From positions 1 through 40,260 of the forward strand of contig CACHIV010000010.1 in the NCBI GenBank assembly GCA_902579985.1: DNA of 40,260 nucleotides, given 5' to 3'. The translations under genes were made by a program, and so were the position numbers. The stretch's first letter is position 1. The number at the start of each line of letters is the position of its first letter. Shown in pieces: positions 11,247-21,321 of the stretch. The notes beneath the pieces are model-generated. The model saw nothing but the letters and a program-made list of their open reading frames with translations. It was not told the origin of the DNA and did no database searches. This DNA is from an uncultured Pelagibacteraceae bacterium (GTDB lineage: Bacteria > Pseudomonadota > Alphaproteobacteria > Pelagibacterales > Pelagibacteraceae).

Positions 11247-12044
11247 TTACTCACCTATATTTATTAATGATCCTTTTTTTCTAGCTTGGAAAAAAGAATA
11301 ATAAAATAAGAGAACTCCTATAATTAAATAAATAGCATTTAAATAAAATGCGTACAAAATATTTTTTAAATCAAAAGTATTATTTACAAGTATATTTCTA
11401 GCCTCATCAAAAATAAAAACCAAAGGCAAAGCTTTTGCTAAATTCTGAAACAATTCAGGCAATATTTCAATAGGATAATAAATGCATCCAAGTGGAGCTA
11501 GTAAAAATAATGAAGACCATGCTATATTTTCGAATGATGGGCCAAACCTTAGCAATCCTGCTGAAACGAATAATCCAAGAGTTATTCCAAAAATGTAAAG
11601 GCTTAAAAATAATAAAAATAGTGGAAGGCCTAGATTTAAAATGGATATACCAAAAAGTGGAGAAGTTAATAAAATTGCTGGGACTAAGCCAATTAAAGTT
11701 CTAACAAGTGCCGTAAAAACAAGTGAAGTAATTATTTCACTAATTCTCATTGGAGCGATAAAAAGATTGGAAAAATTTCTACTCCAAATCTCTTCTAAGA
11801 AGAGCATGTTGAAACTGATACTTGATCGAAATAAAAAATCATAAAGAATTGCACAGGTAAGAATAACCCCAACTGTATTATTATAATAATCACTATAAGT
11901 TGAAAAAAATTTTGAAATAAAACCCCAAAGTATTATTTGTATTGATGGCCAATATATGAGGTCAAGTATTCTAGGAAATGAACCTTTTATTAAAAAAAAA
12001 TGTCTTAAAAAAAGACCATACATTCTATTAAAATTCATCTTCAT
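11247..12044 (-). CDS. ABC-2 type transporter permease
   Basis: Membrane subunit of a two-component ABC exporter. The 265 aa protein has six predicted membrane segments. It shows the usual ABC-2 layout: an amphipathic N-terminus (RMYGLFLRHFFLIKGSFPRILDLIYWPSIQIILWGF), then WSRNFSNLFIAPMRISEIITS, and a late APLGCIYYPIEILPELFQNLAKALPLVFIFDEARN segment before the last helix. These resemble permeases that export polysaccharide, lipid or drug-like substrates (NodJ/YadH-like). The first 17 bases overlap the upstream ATPase gene, so the two are coupled. The substrate cannot be deduced; neighbouring glycan genes make a surface polymer one option. Confidence 0.87.
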   Translation of the reverse strand: MKMNFNRMYGLFLRHFFLIKGSFPRILDLIYWPSIQIILWGFISKFFSTYSDYYNNTVGVILTCAILYDFLFRSSISFNMLFLEEIWSRNFSNLFIAPMRISEIITSLVFTALVRTLIGLVPAILLTSPLFGISILNLGLPLFLLFLSLYIFGITLGLFVSAGLLRFGPSFENIAWSSLFLLAPLGCIYYPIEILPELFQNLAKALPLVFIFDEARNILVNNTFDLKNILYAFYLNAIYLIIGVLLFYYSFFQARKKGSLINIGE

Positions 12045-12762
12045 TCCTTGCTAGTTTTAAAAAAACTTCTTCCAAATTTTTTCTTCCATGTTTGCTAATT
12101 AGTTCTTCAGGATTGCCTTGATCAATTATCATTCCATTTTTCATCATTAATACCGATGAACATAATCTTTTGACCTCGTCCATATTATGAGATGCCAGAA
12201 GTATAGATATCTTTTTTTCTTTTTTATATTTTTCTAAAAAAGTTCTAATAAAATCTCCTGTTTCAGGATCTAATGATGCCGTAGGTTCATCTAATAATAA
12301 AATTTTTGGATCATTAATTAACGATTTAGCTAGACTAACTCTATTTTTCTGTCCAGAAGAAAGTTCACCAGTTATATTATTTAAAAAATTTTTTAATCTT
12401 AGTTTTTCTGATAAATATTCAATTCTTTCGGATAAATTTTTTACACTATAAAGTTTTCCATAAACAATTAAATTTTGTTTTACAGTTAATTTTTTTGGTA
12501 ATTCTATGTAAGGAGAGATAAAATTCATTTTATGTAATAAATTAATTCTATTATTTTCTATATCTTTTTTATTTATTAATACTTTTCCACTAGATGGTTT
12601 TAGTAATCCAAGTATCATTGCTATTGTTGTTGTTTTACCACAACCATTTGGACCTAATAATCCAATAATTTGATTTTCTTTAACTTTAAAATTAATATTA
12701 TTTACGGCTAGTTTATCTTTATAAGATTTCGATAGATTAATTACTTCAATTGAATTTATCAT
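12028..12762 (-). CDS. ABC transporter ATP-binding protein
   Basis: Nucleotide-binding subunit that powers the adjacent permease. In 244 aa it shows Walker A GLLGPNGCGKTTT near residues 34-46, a Q-loop region around NFISPYIELPKKL, the signature LSSGQKNRVSLAKSL, Walker B ILLLDEPTASLDP and the switch histidine in LLASHNMDEVKRL. This is the CcmA/NodI-like group that pairs with ABC-2 permeases. Its ATG directly follows the tsaC stop with no spacer, and its 3' end overlaps the permease gene by 17 bases, giving a three-gene transcription unit tsaC-ATPase-permease. Confidence 0.92.
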   Translation of the reverse strand: MINSIEVINLSKSYKDKLAVNNINFKVKENQIIGLLGPNGCGKTTTIAMILGLLKPSSGKVLINKKDIENNRINLLHKMNFISPYIELPKKLTVKQNLIVYGKLYSVKNLSERIEYLSEKLRLKNFLNNITGELSSGQKNRVSLAKSLINDPKILLLDEPTASLDPETGDFIRTFLEKYKKEKKISILLASHNMDEVKRLCSSVLMMKNGMIIDQGNPEELISKHGRKNLEEVFLKLARNEDEF

Positions 12763-13695
12763 TTAATATTTCGAAGCTCTTACTAATCTATCATTAATTA
12801 CACTACCCATTCCTTTATCAGATATTTTTTCAACTACAATTGATTTATAACCTTTATTTTTAATTTTTCTTAAACAAGAATATAAGTTTTTTGCAGCTTC
12901 ATTAAGATTATTTTTTTTACTTAAATAAAAATAGTTTTTTAATGTAATTTTTCTTTTTTTTATTAAGATAAAAGCTTCATTGTTTTTTGCTTTTTTTACG
13001 TTCATTTTTAAGGGTATACCTGGTGAATAATGCAGAGGATATTGGCCTGGGGAGATCTTATTTTTTGGATTAATATCAATATTTATCTTTCTACCTAAAA
13101 CTTTTTCTATTTTTGAAATATTTAATCCACCTAACCTTAATATTTTTGGATTTTCAGTAAGTTTGATTATAGTTGATTCAACTCCGATATTGCACCTACC
13201 ACCATCTAATATAAATTTTACTTTTGATCCAAATTCTTCTTTTACGTCTGATGCTTTGACTGCACTCAATCTTGAAGAAATATTGGCACTTGGCGCTGCT
13301 AACGGATAATTTAGTTCTGTAAGTAATTTTTTTAATATTTTGTGTTTTGGAAATCGTACTGCTAAACTTTTTCCTTTATTAGTTACATTTTTAGAAATTC
13401 TAGAGTTTTTCCTTAATTTCAAAATGTAAGTAATTGGGCCAGGGGAAAATTTTTTGTAAAGTTTAATAAAATTGTCATTTATTATGCAATCTTTTTTTAA
13501 AGAATTGATATTTATGTAATGAACAATTAAGGGGTTTGTTTTTGGTCTTTTTTTTAATTGAAAAATTTTATTTACTGCCGAATCTATATATGCATTAGCA
13601 GCTAATCCATAAACAGTTTCAGTTGGTACGCCTATACAACAATTTTTATTAAGATATTTTTTCGCTTTTTTGATATTTGATTGAATGGATTTCAT
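12763..13695 (-). CDS. tsaC: Threonylcarbamoyl-AMP synthase (TsaC/Sua5 family)
   Basis: It makes threonylcarbamoyl-AMP from threonine, bicarbonate and ATP for the t6A modification at position 37 of ANN-decoding tRNAs. The YrdC domain spans about residues 1-200, with GVPTETVYGLAANA, IFQLKKRPKTNPLIVH, SPGPITYIL, NKGKSLAVRFPKH, YPLAAPSANISSRLSA, and FILDGGRCNIGVESTII. About 110 further residues, including SPGQYPLHYSPGIPL, form the Sua5 C-terminal domain, so this is the long Sua5-type enzyme (310 aa) rather than the short E. coli TsaC. It diverges from xseB with only 20 bases between the ATG codons, so both promoters must overlap or lie within coding sequence. Confidence 0.92.
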   Translation of the reverse strand: MKSIQSNIKKAKKYLNKNCCIGVPTETVYGLAANAYIDSAVNKIFQLKKRPKTNPLIVHYININSLKKDCIINDNFIKLYKKFSPGPITYILKLRKNSRISKNVTNKGKSLAVRFPKHKILKKLLTELNYPLAAPSANISSRLSAVKASDVKEEFGSKVKFILDGGRCNIGVESTIIKLTENPKILRLGGLNISKIEKVLGRKINIDINPKNKISPGQYPLHYSPGIPLKMNVKKAKNNEAFILIKKRKITLKNYFYLSKKNNLNEAAKNLYSCLRKIKNKGYKSIVVEKISDKGMGSVINDRLVRASKY

Positions 13696-13715
13696 GTATT
13701 AATAATTATTATTAT

Positions 13716-13961
13716 ATGAAAGATAAAAATTTACCACTTGATAATATTCCGCAGTCTCTTGAAGAGTTGACAAAAGAAGCAAATAATATTGTTGAATCTT
13801 TAGAGGGTAAAAAAGATTTAAATGATTCTATAGAGACATATAAGGAACTTTTAAAATTAAACAGCATTATTGAAAAAAAATTCCAAAAAATTACTAAAAA
13901 AATTAATGAGGAAACTAAAAAAAAAATTAACGATATAATGACTAAAAAAAATGAAAAATAA
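13716..13961 (+). CDS. xseB: Exodeoxyribonuclease VII small subunit XseB
   Basis: Small regulatory subunit of the single-strand-specific exonuclease VII. The 81 aa protein has the family core PQSLEELTKEANNIVESLEGKKDLNDSIETYKELLKL-type helical hairpin and a charged, lysine-rich tail. The start is the ATG at 13716. The frame is open further upstream to 13677, but that would overlap the divergent tsaC start and adds an unrelated hydrophobic stretch. The last 11 bases overlap ispA. The order xseB-ispA-dxs is the same as in E. coli. The large subunit xseA is not in the window. Confidence 0.85.
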   Translation: MKDKNLPLDNIPQSLEELTKEANNIVESLEGKKDLNDSIETYKELLKLNSIIEKKFQKITKKINEETKKKINDIMTKKNEK

Positions 13962-14823
13962 ACTTCTTAGAATAGCCAAAGATACTAATTTGTTCTTAAA
14001 ACAATTTATACAAAAACAAAAAAAAACTGAATTAGTTTTGGCTATGAAGTATGGCTTGTTTCCAGGAGGAAAAAAGATTAGATCAAAAATTTTATTAGAT
14101 ATAGGAGCTTTATTCAAAATTAAATATAAAACTATAATTGTAATAGGTGCAGCTGTGGAATGTATTCATGCTTACTCACTGATTCATGATGACTTACCTT
14201 GTATGGATAATGATAAATTAAGAAGAGGAAAACCATCTACTCATATAAAATTTGGAGAGTCCACAGCAGTTCTTGCAGGAAACTCACTTTTAACCATGGC
14301 TTTTGAAATTTTAACTAGCTCAAATTTAAAAATTGATAAAAAAATAAAAGTAGATTTGGTTAAAAAATTATCAGAGACTTCTGGACATCAAGGGATTGCA
14401 GGCGGACAGTATCTAGATTTATATTTTGAAAAGAAAAAAATTTCTAAAAATAAAATTGTGGATATGGAGATTAAAAAAACTGGTAAATTATTTAGTTTTT
14501 GTTGTGCTGCTCCTGCCATTATTAAAAAGAAAAAAAATAAAGATATAAAATTTTTTGAGAAAATTGGTGCAAATATTGGTCTTTTATTTCAAATAGCAGA
14601 TGATCTTATTGATTTTAAAGGCTCATCTAAGATAGTTGGAAAAAAAACTGGTAAAGATAAAAAAAAAGGTAAAGCTACGCTAATTAGTTTACTTGGATAT
14701 AAAAATGCTATTAAGTATAGTAATAAAATTAAATTTAAAATAATTAATGATTTAAATAAATATGGTTTAAATTCAAATAATCTTAATGAAACTTTAAATT
14801 ATATTTTGACTAGAAATAAATAA
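13951..14823 (+). CDS. ispA: Farnesyl/geranylgeranyl diphosphate synthase IspA
   Basis: A short-chain trans-prenyltransferase condensing IPP with allylic diphosphates. In 290 aa it has the first aspartate-rich motif in [25 protein letters not shown] (DDx4D), an upstream [26 protein letters not shown], and the second aspartate motif [11 protein letters not shown]. The insertion of two residues in the first motif is the bacterial FPP synthase type. It overlaps xseB by 11 bases and dxs by one base (TAATG). Its product feeds ubiquinone, undecaprenyl phosphate and, in opsin-bearing cells, the carotenoid route to retinal. Whether the product is C15 or C20 cannot be decided here. Confidence 0.92.
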   Translation: MKNKLLRIAKDTNLFLKQFIQKQKKTELVLAMKYGLFPGGKKIRSKILLDIGALFKIKYKTIIVIGAAVECIHAYSLIHDDLPCMDNDKLRRGKPSTHIKFGESTAVLAGNSLLTMAFEILTSSNLKIDKKIKVDLVKKLSETSGHQGIAGGQYLDLYFEKKKISKNKIVDMEIKKTGKLFSFCCAAPAIIKKKKNKDIKFFEKIGANIGLLFQIADDLIDFKGSSKIVGKKTGKDKKKGKATLISLLGYKNAIKYSNKIKFKIINDLNKYGLNSNNLNETLNYILTRNK

Positions 14824-16736
14824 TGCAAATTTATAAATTTTTAAAAGATATTAATTTTCCATCTGACTTAAGAAAGTTACCGGAAAGCAATCTTCAAGAG
14901 GTAGCTGATGAAGTTAGAAGAGAGATGATCGATGCTGTATCTAAAACTGGAGGACATTTGGGTGCAGGATTGGGTGTAGTAGAATTAACTGTGGCTCTTC
15001 ATTATATTTTTGATACACCTAATGATAAATTAATTTGGGATGTTGGTCATCAAACTTATCCCCATAAGATTTTAACAGGAAGAAAAAATAAAATTAGAAC
15101 TTTGAGACAAGGAAATGGTCTTTCTGGATTTACTAAAAGATCTGAGAGTGAATATGATCCATTTGGTGCTGCTCATAGTTCAACATCTATATCTTCAGCG
15201 TTTGGAATTGCAGAAGCAAATAAATTATCAAATAAATTAAACAATGTAATAGCAGTTATAGGAGATGGAGCAATAAGTGCAGGGATGGCATATGAAGCAA
15301 TGAATAATGCAGGAGCTTCTAAAACAAAGATGATTGTAATTTTAAATGATAACGATATGTCGATAGCTAAACCAGTTGGAGCTATGAGAACTTATCTAGC
15401 AAAACTGTTATCTGGAAAGATTTATTTTAGTTTAAGAGAAACTTTCAAATTAATTACTTCTGCCTTTTCAAAAAGATTTAGTGCAAAAGCTGGAAAAGCT
15501 GAAGATTTTTTACGTTCAGCGTTTACAGGTGGAACTATGTTCAATTCTATGGGCTTTTATTATGTTGGACCTATTGATGGACATGATTTAAATGTCCTTT
15601 TACCAATTTTAAGAAATGCGAGAGACTCAAAACATGAAGGACCTATCATGATACATATTAAAACTCAAAAAGGAAAAGGTTATTCGTATGCTGAAAAAGC
15701 AAGCGATAATTATCATGGAGTTTCAAAATTTGATGTAAAAACTGGAGAACAGATAAAAAGTGCTACTAATCTACCTACTTATACAAAAGTTTTTGCAAAT
15801 ACATTAATAAAACATGCCCAAAAAGATAGTAAAATTGTTGGCGTTACAGCTGCAATGCCAGCTGGAACTGGAATGGATATATTTGGAAAAGAATTTCCTA
15901 AAAGAATGTTTGATGTAGGAATAGCTGAACAACATGCAGTTACTTTTTCTGCAGGTTTAGCGACTGAAGGATATAAACCTTATGCCGCTATTTATTCTAC
16001 TTTTTTACAAAGGGCTTACGATCAAGTTGTTCACGATGTAGCAATACAAAGTTTACCTGTAAGATTTGCAATTGATAGAGCAGGATTAGTTGGAGCTGAT
16101 GGATCAACTCATGCCGGATCGTTTGATATTACATATTTATCAACTCTTCCTAATTTTATAGTTATGGCTGCAAGCGATGAAAGAGAATTAGTAAAAATGA
16201 TTAATACTTCAGTCGATATAAATGATAGACCTTGTGCAATAAGATATCCAAGAGGAACAGGAGCGGGATTAGAGCTACCTTCAATTGATGAAAAAGTCGA
16301 AATAGGAAAAGGAAGAATAATTCAAGAGGGTAAAAAGGTATGCATTATATCTTTAGGAACAAGACTAAATGAATGTAAAATAGCTGCTGAAGAACTAAAA
16401 AGTAAAGGAATTACAATATCTATTATTGATGCAAGGTTTGCCAAACCACTTGATAAAGAGCTTATTATTAGATGTGCAAGAAATCATGAAGTAATGATTA
16501 CTATTGAGGAAGGATCTATTGGCGGATTTGGCTCTCATGTTAAAAATTTATTAGCTGAAAATGGTGTATTTGACAAAGGTTTAAAATTTAGATCTATGAC
16601 TTTGCCAGATATTTTTATTGAACAAGATAATCCAAAGAAGATGTATGATATTGCTGGTTTAAATGCTTCTCAAATTTCAAAAAAAATTTTAGATATTCTG
16701 TTTGTTAAAGATTCTATTAAAGTAGTAAAAAATTAA
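14823..16736 (+). CDS. dxs: 1-deoxy-D-xylulose-5-phosphate synthase Dxs
   Basis: A thiamine diphosphate enzyme joining pyruvate and glyceraldehyde-3-phosphate, the entry step of the MEP isoprenoid pathway. The 637 aa protein shows [39 protein letters not shown], the ThDP motif [18 protein letters not shown] through NDNDMSI, DGHDLN, the transketolase pyrimidine domain [18 protein letters not shown], and [18 protein letters not shown]. The C-terminal domain ends with [15 protein letters not shown]. It is last in the xseB-ispA-dxs unit and converges with aroC after 12 bases. Its need for thiamine diphosphate connects functionally with thiD at 3860-4675. Confidence 0.97.
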   Translation: MQIYKFLKDINFPSDLRKLPESNLQEVADEVRREMIDAVSKTGGHLGAGLGVVELTVALHYIFDTPNDKLIWDVGHQTYPHKILTGRKNKIRTLRQGNGLSGFTKRSESEYDPFGAAHSSTSISSAFGIAEANKLSNKLNNVIAVIGDGAISAGMAYEAMNNAGASKTKMIVILNDNDMSIAKPVGAMRTYLAKLLSGKIYFSLRETFKLITSAFSKRFSAKAGKAEDFLRSAFTGGTMFNSMGFYYVGPIDGHDLNVLLPILRNARDSKHEGPIMIHIKTQKGKGYSYAEKASDNYHGVSKFDVKTGEQIKSATNLPTYTKVFANTLIKHAQKDSKIVGVTAAMPAGTGMDIFGKEFPKRMFDVGIAEQHAVTFSAGLATEGYKPYAAIYSTFLQRAYDQVVHDVAIQSLPVRFAIDRAGLVGADGSTHAGSFDITYLSTLPNFIVMAASDERELVKMINTSVDINDRPCAIRYPRGTGAGLELPSIDEKVEIGKGRIIQEGKKVCIISLGTRLNECKIAAEELKSKGITISIIDARFAKPLDKELIIRCARNHEVMITIEEGSIGGFGSHVKNLLAENGVFDKGLKFRSMTLPDIFIEQDNPKKMYDIAGLNASQISKKILDILFVKDSIKVVKN

Positions 16737-16748
16737 ATTTATAGAATT

Positions 16749-17831
16749 TTAGCTACATTGAGCTTTATTCATAAGATAATGATCTAATAAAACACAATTC
16801 ATCATTGCTTCTCCAATAGGCACTGCACGAATACCTACGCAGGGATCATGTCTTCCTTTAACTGATATAGAAGTATTTTTTCCATATTTATCTATTGTTT
16901 TTCTAGTAGTTAAAATTGATGATGTGGGTTTTACTGCAAATGAAACAATAATTTCTTGTCCAGATGATATACCTCCTAAAATACCTCCGGCATTATTAGA
17001 GTTAAATTTTGTTTTTTTTCCTTTTTGCGCAATCTCATCGGAGTTTTGTTCACCAGTTAATTGAGCAGAGTTCATTCCAGATCCAATATTTACACCTTTG
17101 ACAGCATTAATACTCATCATAGCTGATGCTATATCCATATCTAATTTTGAATAAATAGGTGCACCGAGTCCGATTGGAATTCCTCTAGCTCTTACTTCTA
17201 TTACAGCTCCACATGAAGATCCAGCTTTTCTGATACTTAACAAATATTTTTCCCAAAGTTTTACCATTGATCTATCAGGACAGAAAAAAGGATTTTTAGA
17301 TATAAAATTATCATTCCATTTGTTTGTATCACATCCTAGAATACCTAGCTGTGTTACAGCTCCTTTCACATTGAATTTTTTTCCAATTTTTTTTTCTAAA
17401 ACTTTCTTAGCAATAGCACCTGCAGCAACTCTTGATGCCGTTTCTCTAGCTGACTGTCTACCACCACCTCTATAATCTCGTATTCCATATTTTTTTAAAT
17501 ATGTAAAATCAGCATGACCCGGTCTGAATTTATTTTTTATAGTTTCATAATCTCTAGATCTCATATCTTTATTGTATATAATCATCGAGATAGGTGTACC
17601 CGTAGTTTTACCCTCAAAAATACCTGATAGTATCGTTACCTTGTCATCTTCTTTTCTTTGGGTAGTAAATTTAGATTGACCTGGTTTTCTTTTATTTAAC
17701 TCTTTTTGTAAATCTGTTTCATTAATACTTATATTTGGTGGACAACCATCTACTACGCAGCCTATAGCAGGACCATGTGATTCTCCCCAAGTAGTGAAAC
17801 GAAATATCTTTCCAAATGTATTAAATGACAT
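16749..17831 (-). CDS. aroC: Chorismate synthase AroC
   Basis: It converts 5-enolpyruvylshikimate-3-phosphate to chorismate with reduced FMN, the last step of the shikimate pathway. In 360 aa the motifs are [23 protein letters not shown] at the N-terminus, RRPGQS-like [24 protein letters not shown], the family signature [24 protein letters not shown], and the C-terminal [22 protein letters not shown] segment. The start is the ATG at 17831 (MSFNTFG). The frame is open to an ATG at 17873, but that 14-residue extension is hydrophobic, non-conserved and overlaps divergent pdxH. The two divergent starts are 33 bases apart. Confidence 0.96.
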   Translation of the reverse strand: MSFNTFGKIFRFTTWGESHGPAIGCVVDGCPPNISINETDLQKELNKRKPGQSKFTTQRKEDDKVTILSGIFEGKTTGTPISMIIYNKDMRSRDYETIKNKFRPGHADFTYLKKYGIRDYRGGGRQSARETASRVAAGAIAKKVLEKKIGKKFNVKGAVTQLGILGCDTNKWNDNFISKNPFFCPDRSMVKLWEKYLLSIRKAGSSCGAVIEVRARGIPIGLGAPIYSKLDMDIASAMMSINAVKGVNIGSGMNSAQLTGEQNSDEIAQKGKKTKFNSNNAGGILGGISSGQEIIVSFAVKPTSSILTTRKTIDKYGKNTSISVKGRHDPCVGIRAVPIGEAMMNCVLLDHYLMNKAQCS

Positions 17832-17864
17832 TAAATATAGTATATAGATTATTTTGTTTAAATT

Positions 17865-18491
17865 ATGAATCAAAAAAACTCTTTAGGATTAAATAAATGC
17901 TTCGGGGAATTAGAAAACCCTTTTAAATTGTTTGAAGAATGGTTTGATGAAGCAAAAAAGTCCGAATTGAACGATCCAAATGCACTTGCTCTTGCTACAT
18001 CAAATAAAGAGGGGGTACCATCAGTTAGAATGGTATTGCTTAAAGGTTTTAGTGAAAAAGGATTTGTATTTTATACAAATTTAAATAGTAAAAAAAGTGG
18101 AGACATAAAAAGTAATCCTCATGTTTCGATGTGTTTTCATTGGAAAAGTTTATTAAGGCAAATAAGAATAGTTGGAAAAATTAACAGTGTCTCTAATAAA
18201 GAAGCTAACGAATATTATAATAGCAGAGGTTATGGTAGTCGTATTGGAGCTTGGGCTTCTAAGCAAAGTACTATTTTAAATAGTAGGGATCAGTTATACC
18301 AGGCAATAGATAGTTATAAAAAAAAGTATTCTGATGAAAATAATGTACCGAGACCAGAATATTGGTCAGGTTGGAATTTATCGCCCAATGAAATTGAATT
18401 TTGGCTAGATGGAGAAAATAGAATTCATGAGAGACTTAAATACACTAAAAATAAAAACGGTGGTTGGGATAAATTTTTATTGAGTCCTTAA
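17865..18491 (+). CDS. pdxH: Pyridoxamine 5'-phosphate oxidase PdxH
   Basis: An FMN flavoprotein that oxidises pyridoxine- or pyridoxamine-5'-phosphate to pyridoxal phosphate. The 208 aa protein has [56 protein letters not shown] (FMN), [42 protein letters not shown] and the C-terminal RIHERLKY with terminal LSP, all diagnostic. The start gives a normal-length N-terminus. It overlaps the 3' end of the convergent polyprenyl synthase gene by four bases. Confidence 0.96.
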   Translation: MNQKNSLGLNKCFGELENPFKLFEEWFDEAKKSELNDPNALALATSNKEGVPSVRMVLLKGFSEKGFVFYTNLNSKKSGDIKSNPHVSMCFHWKSLLRQIRIVGKINSVSNKEANEYYNSRGYGSRIGAWASKQSTILNSRDQLYQAIDSYKKKYSDENNVPRPEYWSGWNLSPNEIEFWLDGENRIHERLKYTKNKNGGWDKFLLSP

Positions 18492-19501
18492 AAATTTCTT
18501 TCCAAACTAAATGAAGTAAGATTTTCTAAAATTTTTTTTTCTTCACTATCGTCAAAAACAATTAAAGAATTTGAGGCAAGATTAACAAAATGTTCAGCTT
18601 TTTTATAACATTCTTTGATGATTTTATACTTTTTTATGAGAGTTAAAGTAAAATCTAAATCTTCATCTGATCTAACTGTTTTTTTAAAAATATCATTAAG
18701 TTTTTTTTTTTCAAAAGAAGATATTTTTTGAAATAAAAGAATTACTGGTAAAGTAATTTTACCTTCAAAAAAATCCTTCCCGATTTTTTTACCAAAAAAT
18801 TTTAAATTTGAATTATAGTCGAGAGTATCATCTGCAATTTGAAACGTTAAACCTAAATTTTTTCCATAAAATTTTAAAGCATCTTTTTCTTTTTGTTCTT
18901 TATTAGATAAAATTGCACCAACTTTAGTCGCAGCAGAAAACAGCTCAGCAGTTTTAGCAGTAATAATTTTAAGGTAAGTTTCTTCTAACATATCTATTTC
19001 ACCTTTATGTTGAAGTTGTAGAACTTCACCCTGCGCAATTTTTGAAGAAGTGGAAGACAAGAGTTTTAGAACTTCTTGATTTCCATCTTCAACCATCATT
19101 TCAAAACATCTACTTAAAAGATAATCTCCAATTAATACTGAAGATTGATTTCCCCAAATTGAATTAAGTGTTTCTTTCCCTCTTCTTATGCCACCAGAGT
19201 CAATTACATCATCATGCATTAATGTAGCACTATGAATCATTTCTATACATGCTGCTAGATTTATATCTCGACCTCCTTTTGTATATCCACAAAGTTTAGC
19301 AGACCCAAGTGTTAAAAGTGCTCTTAATCTTTTTCCACCAGTCTTAATGTGATATTCAGTCATTTTTTTTACTAAATTTACATCACTTACAAGTTTTGAT
19401 TTTATCTTTTCTTCAACTAAAACTAATTTTTCATCTACGGAATTCCTAAGCTGAAAATAAGAGTTATTTATTTGGTTTTTAAGTTGGACTACTATACCCA
19501 T
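18488..19501 (-). CDS. ispB: Long-chain polyprenyl (octaprenyl-type) diphosphate synthase
   Basis: It elongates FPP with IPP to the long side chain of ubiquinone. In 337 aa it carries GGKRLRALLTL, the first aspartate motif in ATLMHDDVIDSGGIRRG (DDxxD without the two-residue insertion seen in IspA, which is the long-chain type), GDYLLSRCFEM, HKGEIDM, KTAELFSAA and the second motif FQIADDTLDYNS. Chain length depends on residues upstream of the first motif and is not certain. It is divergent from the S49 peptidase gene, and a promoter candidate is noted at 19517-19544. Confidence 0.9.
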   Translation of the reverse strand: MGIVVQLKNQINNSYFQLRNSVDEKLVLVEEKIKSKLVSDVNLVKKMTEYHIKTGGKRLRALLTLGSAKLCGYTKGGRDINLAACIEMIHSATLMHDDVIDSGGIRRGKETLNSIWGNQSSVLIGDYLLSRCFEMMVEDGNQEVLKLLSSTSSKIAQGEVLQLQHKGEIDMLEETYLKIITAKTAELFSAATKVGAILSNKEQKEKDALKFYGKNLGLTFQIADDTLDYNSNLKFFGKKIGKDFFEGKITLPVILLFQKISSFEKKKLNDIFKKTVRSDEDLDFTLTLIKKYKIIKECYKKAEHFVNLASNSLIVFDDSEEKKILENLTSFSLERNF

Positions 19502-19516
19502 TAGAATAAGTTAATA

Positions 19517-19544
19517 TAATTAAGTTATATTTATTACTTATCAA
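19517..19544 (-). promoter_or_regulatory. Candidate promoter for the polyprenyl synthase gene
   Basis: On the minus strand TTGATA (19539-19544) is followed after 16 bases by TAATTA (19517-19522), and the gene's ATG is 15 bases beyond. Its -35 element directly abuts the -35 of the plus-strand candidate at 19545, giving a back-to-back divergent arrangement. The -10 is only a partial match, so confidence is low. Confidence 0.3.
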
Positions 19545-19572
19545 TTGACGCACCCTAATCTTCAACTATAAG
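19545..19572 (+). promoter_or_regulatory. Candidate sigma-70 promoter for the S49 peptidase-glyQS-ppdK run
   Basis: TTGACG (19545-19550) is followed by a 16-base spacer and TATAAG (19567-19572). Transcription would start near 19579, about 33 bases before the ATG at 19612. A good Shine-Dalgarno core AAGGA lies at 19601-19605, six bases before the ATG. The same TTGAC/16-base geometry occurs upstream of dksA, which supports the reading. Confidence 0.45.
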
Positions 19573-19611
19573 TAGGCTTTATATTAATTGAAAATTCTAT
19601 AAGGATTAATA

Positions 19612-20424
19612 ATGTTCTCTTTTTTTAAAAAAAAAAAAATTATTCCACATATAAGACTGACGGGTGTTATTGGATCTGCTGGCAGATTTAAACAAGGTAT
19701 TGATTTTTCAGGTCAACAAGAAATTATAAAAAAGGCTTTTTCATTTAAAAGAGCAAAAAACATAGCCATATCAATTAATTCTCCAGGAGGCTCTCCTGTC
19801 CAGTCTCATTTAATTCATGATTATATAAGGCAATTGGTAAAAAAAAATAAAAAAAAAGTTATAGTTTTTGCTGAAGACGTAGCTGCATCTGGAGGGTATT
19901 TAATAGCTTGTGCAGGAGATGAAATATATGCTAATTCAAGTTCAATAGTAGGTTCAATTGGAGTTATATCAGCTTCATTTGGTTTTCAAGAAGCCATTAA
20001 AAAAGTTGGAATTCAAAGAAGGGTTTATACTGCTGGAAAAAATAAAAGTACTTTAGATCCTTTTAAGGAAGAAAAAGAAGAAGATATTGAAAGAATAAAG
20101 AAATTACAATTAGAGTTACATTCAGATTTTATTGAAGTAGTTAAAAAAAGCAGAGGTTCAAAACTTATAGAGCCCGAAAAAAATAATACTTTTACAGGAG
20201 AATTTTGGTCAGGTTCAGCAGCAATGAAATTAGGGTTAATAGATGGCATTGGTAATGCAGAGCAAATTTTAAGAGAAAAATTTGGAGAAGATATAGTTAT
20301 TAAAAAACTAGAAAAGCAAAAAAGTTTTTTAGCGAAAAAACTGTCATCATCTATAGATAATCAAATTGATAATATAGCTAATGTCATAGAAGAAAGAGCC
20401 TTGTGGCAAAAATTTGGTTTATAA
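19612..20424 (+). CDS. S49 family serine peptidase (SppA/SohB-like)
   Basis: A signal-peptide-peptidase-type protease that cleaves peptides or membrane-protein remnants. The 270 aa protein has the ClpP-like crotonase fold motifs: IRLTGVIGSAGRF, AISINSPGGSPVQSHLI, VFAEDVAASGGYLIACAGDEIYA with nucleophile Ser93, SIVGSIGVISASFGF and VYTAGKNKSTLDPF with the general-base Lys143, then FTGEFWSGSAAMKLGLIDGIG. There is no N-terminal membrane anchor or signal peptide, only a short basic stretch. From memory, other alphaproteobacterial S49 proteins of this subtype are alike, so I do not call it truncated. Its TAA is followed immediately by the glyQ ATG. Confidence 0.9.
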   Translation: MFSFFKKKKIIPHIRLTGVIGSAGRFKQGIDFSGQQEIIKKAFSFKRAKNIAISINSPGGSPVQSHLIHDYIRQLVKKNKKKVIVFAEDVAASGGYLIACAGDEIYANSSSIVGSIGVISASFGFQEAIKKVGIQRRVYTAGKNKSTLDPFKEEKEEDIERIKKLQLELHSDFIEVVKKSRGSKLIEPEKNNTFTGEFWSGSAAMKLGLIDGIGNAEQILREKFGEDIVIKKLEKQKSFLAKKLSSSIDNQIDNIANVIEERALWQKFGL

Positions 20425-21321
20425 ATGCCAAAAAAAATAAAAAAGATAAAAAAAAAAAATAAACTTATATTTCAAACCTTTCAAGATACGATTTTAAATC
20501 TACAAAAGTTTTGGAGTAAAAATGGTTGTATAATTTTACAGCCTTATGACATTGAAGTTGGTGCAGGAACATTTCATCCTGCAACTACTTTAAGATCTCT
20601 TGGACCTAAACCATGGAAAGCAGCTTATGTACAACCTTCAAGAAGACCTACGGACGGGAGATATGGAGACAATCCTAATAGACTACAACATTATTACCAG
20701 TTTCAAGTTTTGATTAAACCATCACCAGATAATATTAAAAAACTTTATTTAAATAGTTTGTCTGTAATTGGTATTAATCATAAAGAGCACGATATTAGAT
20801 TTGTTGAAGATGATTGGGAGAGTCCAACATTGGGTGCTGCTGGACTAGGATGGGAAGTTTGGTGTGATGGAATGGAAATTACACAATTTACCTATTTTCA
20901 ACAAATGGCAGCTATAGAATGTAAACCAGTTTCGGTCGAAATAACATATGGTTTAGAGAGAATCTGCATGTTTACTCAGCAAAAGAAAAATGTTTATGAT
21001 CTTGTATGGAATAATGACGATGTGAAGTATGGAGATGTATTTCTTCAAGCCGAAAAAGAATTTTCAGCATATAATTTTGAACATGCAAATACAGAAAGTT
21101 TATTTAAAATTTTTGACATGTTGGAAATGGAAGCAAAATCATTAGTAGACAAAAAAATATCTTTACCTGCATATGATCAATGTTTAAAAGCAAGTCATGT
21201 TTTCAATATTTTAGATGCTAGAGGAGTAATTAGTGTTGCTCAAAGAGCAGGATATATTGGACGTATTCGAGATATTACTAAAGCAGTTGCAGAAGTTTGG
21301 CTAAATACTCAAAAAGAATAA
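20425..21321 (+). CDS. glyQ: Glycyl-tRNA synthetase alpha subunit GlyQ
   Basis: Catalytic (class II) subunit of the heterotetrameric bacterial glycyl-tRNA synthetase. The 298 aa protein has a short lysine-rich N-terminal tail, then [71 protein letters not shown] (motif 2), [30 protein letters not shown] and [15 protein letters not shown]. It directly follows the S49 gene without spacer, and its stop overlaps the glyS ATG by one base (TAATG). Confidence 0.97.
   Translation: MPKKIKKIKKKNKLIFQTFQDTILNLQKFWSKNGCIILQPYDIEVGAGTFHPATTLRSLGPKPWKAAYVQPSRRPTDGRYGDNPNRLQHYYQFQVLIKPSPDNIKKLYLNSLSVIGINHKEHDIRFVEDDWESPTLGAAGLGWEVWCDGMEITQFTYFQQMAAIECKPVSVEITYGLERICMFTQQKKNVYDLVWNNDDVKYGDVFLQAEKEFSAYNFEHANTESLFKIFDMLEMEAKSLVDKKISLPAYDQCLKASHVFNILDARGVISVAQRAGYIGRIRDITKAVAEVWLNTQKE

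Noticed and set aside
11492..11844. Two plus-strand open frames inside the ABC permease gene
   Set aside because: Both are antisense to a well-supported membrane protein and show no recognisable sequence.
13677..13715. Longer start for XseB
   Set aside because: It would overlap the divergent tsaC start and adds a non-conserved hydrophobic stretch.
17832..17873. Longer start for AroC
   Set aside because: The 14 extra residues are not family sequence and overlap the divergent pdxH start; MSFNTFG at 17831 matches the family N-terminus.
21297..21320. Longer start for GlyS
   Set aside because: It lies inside glyQ and adds residues unlike the family; the TAATG junction at 21319-21323 gives the normal start.
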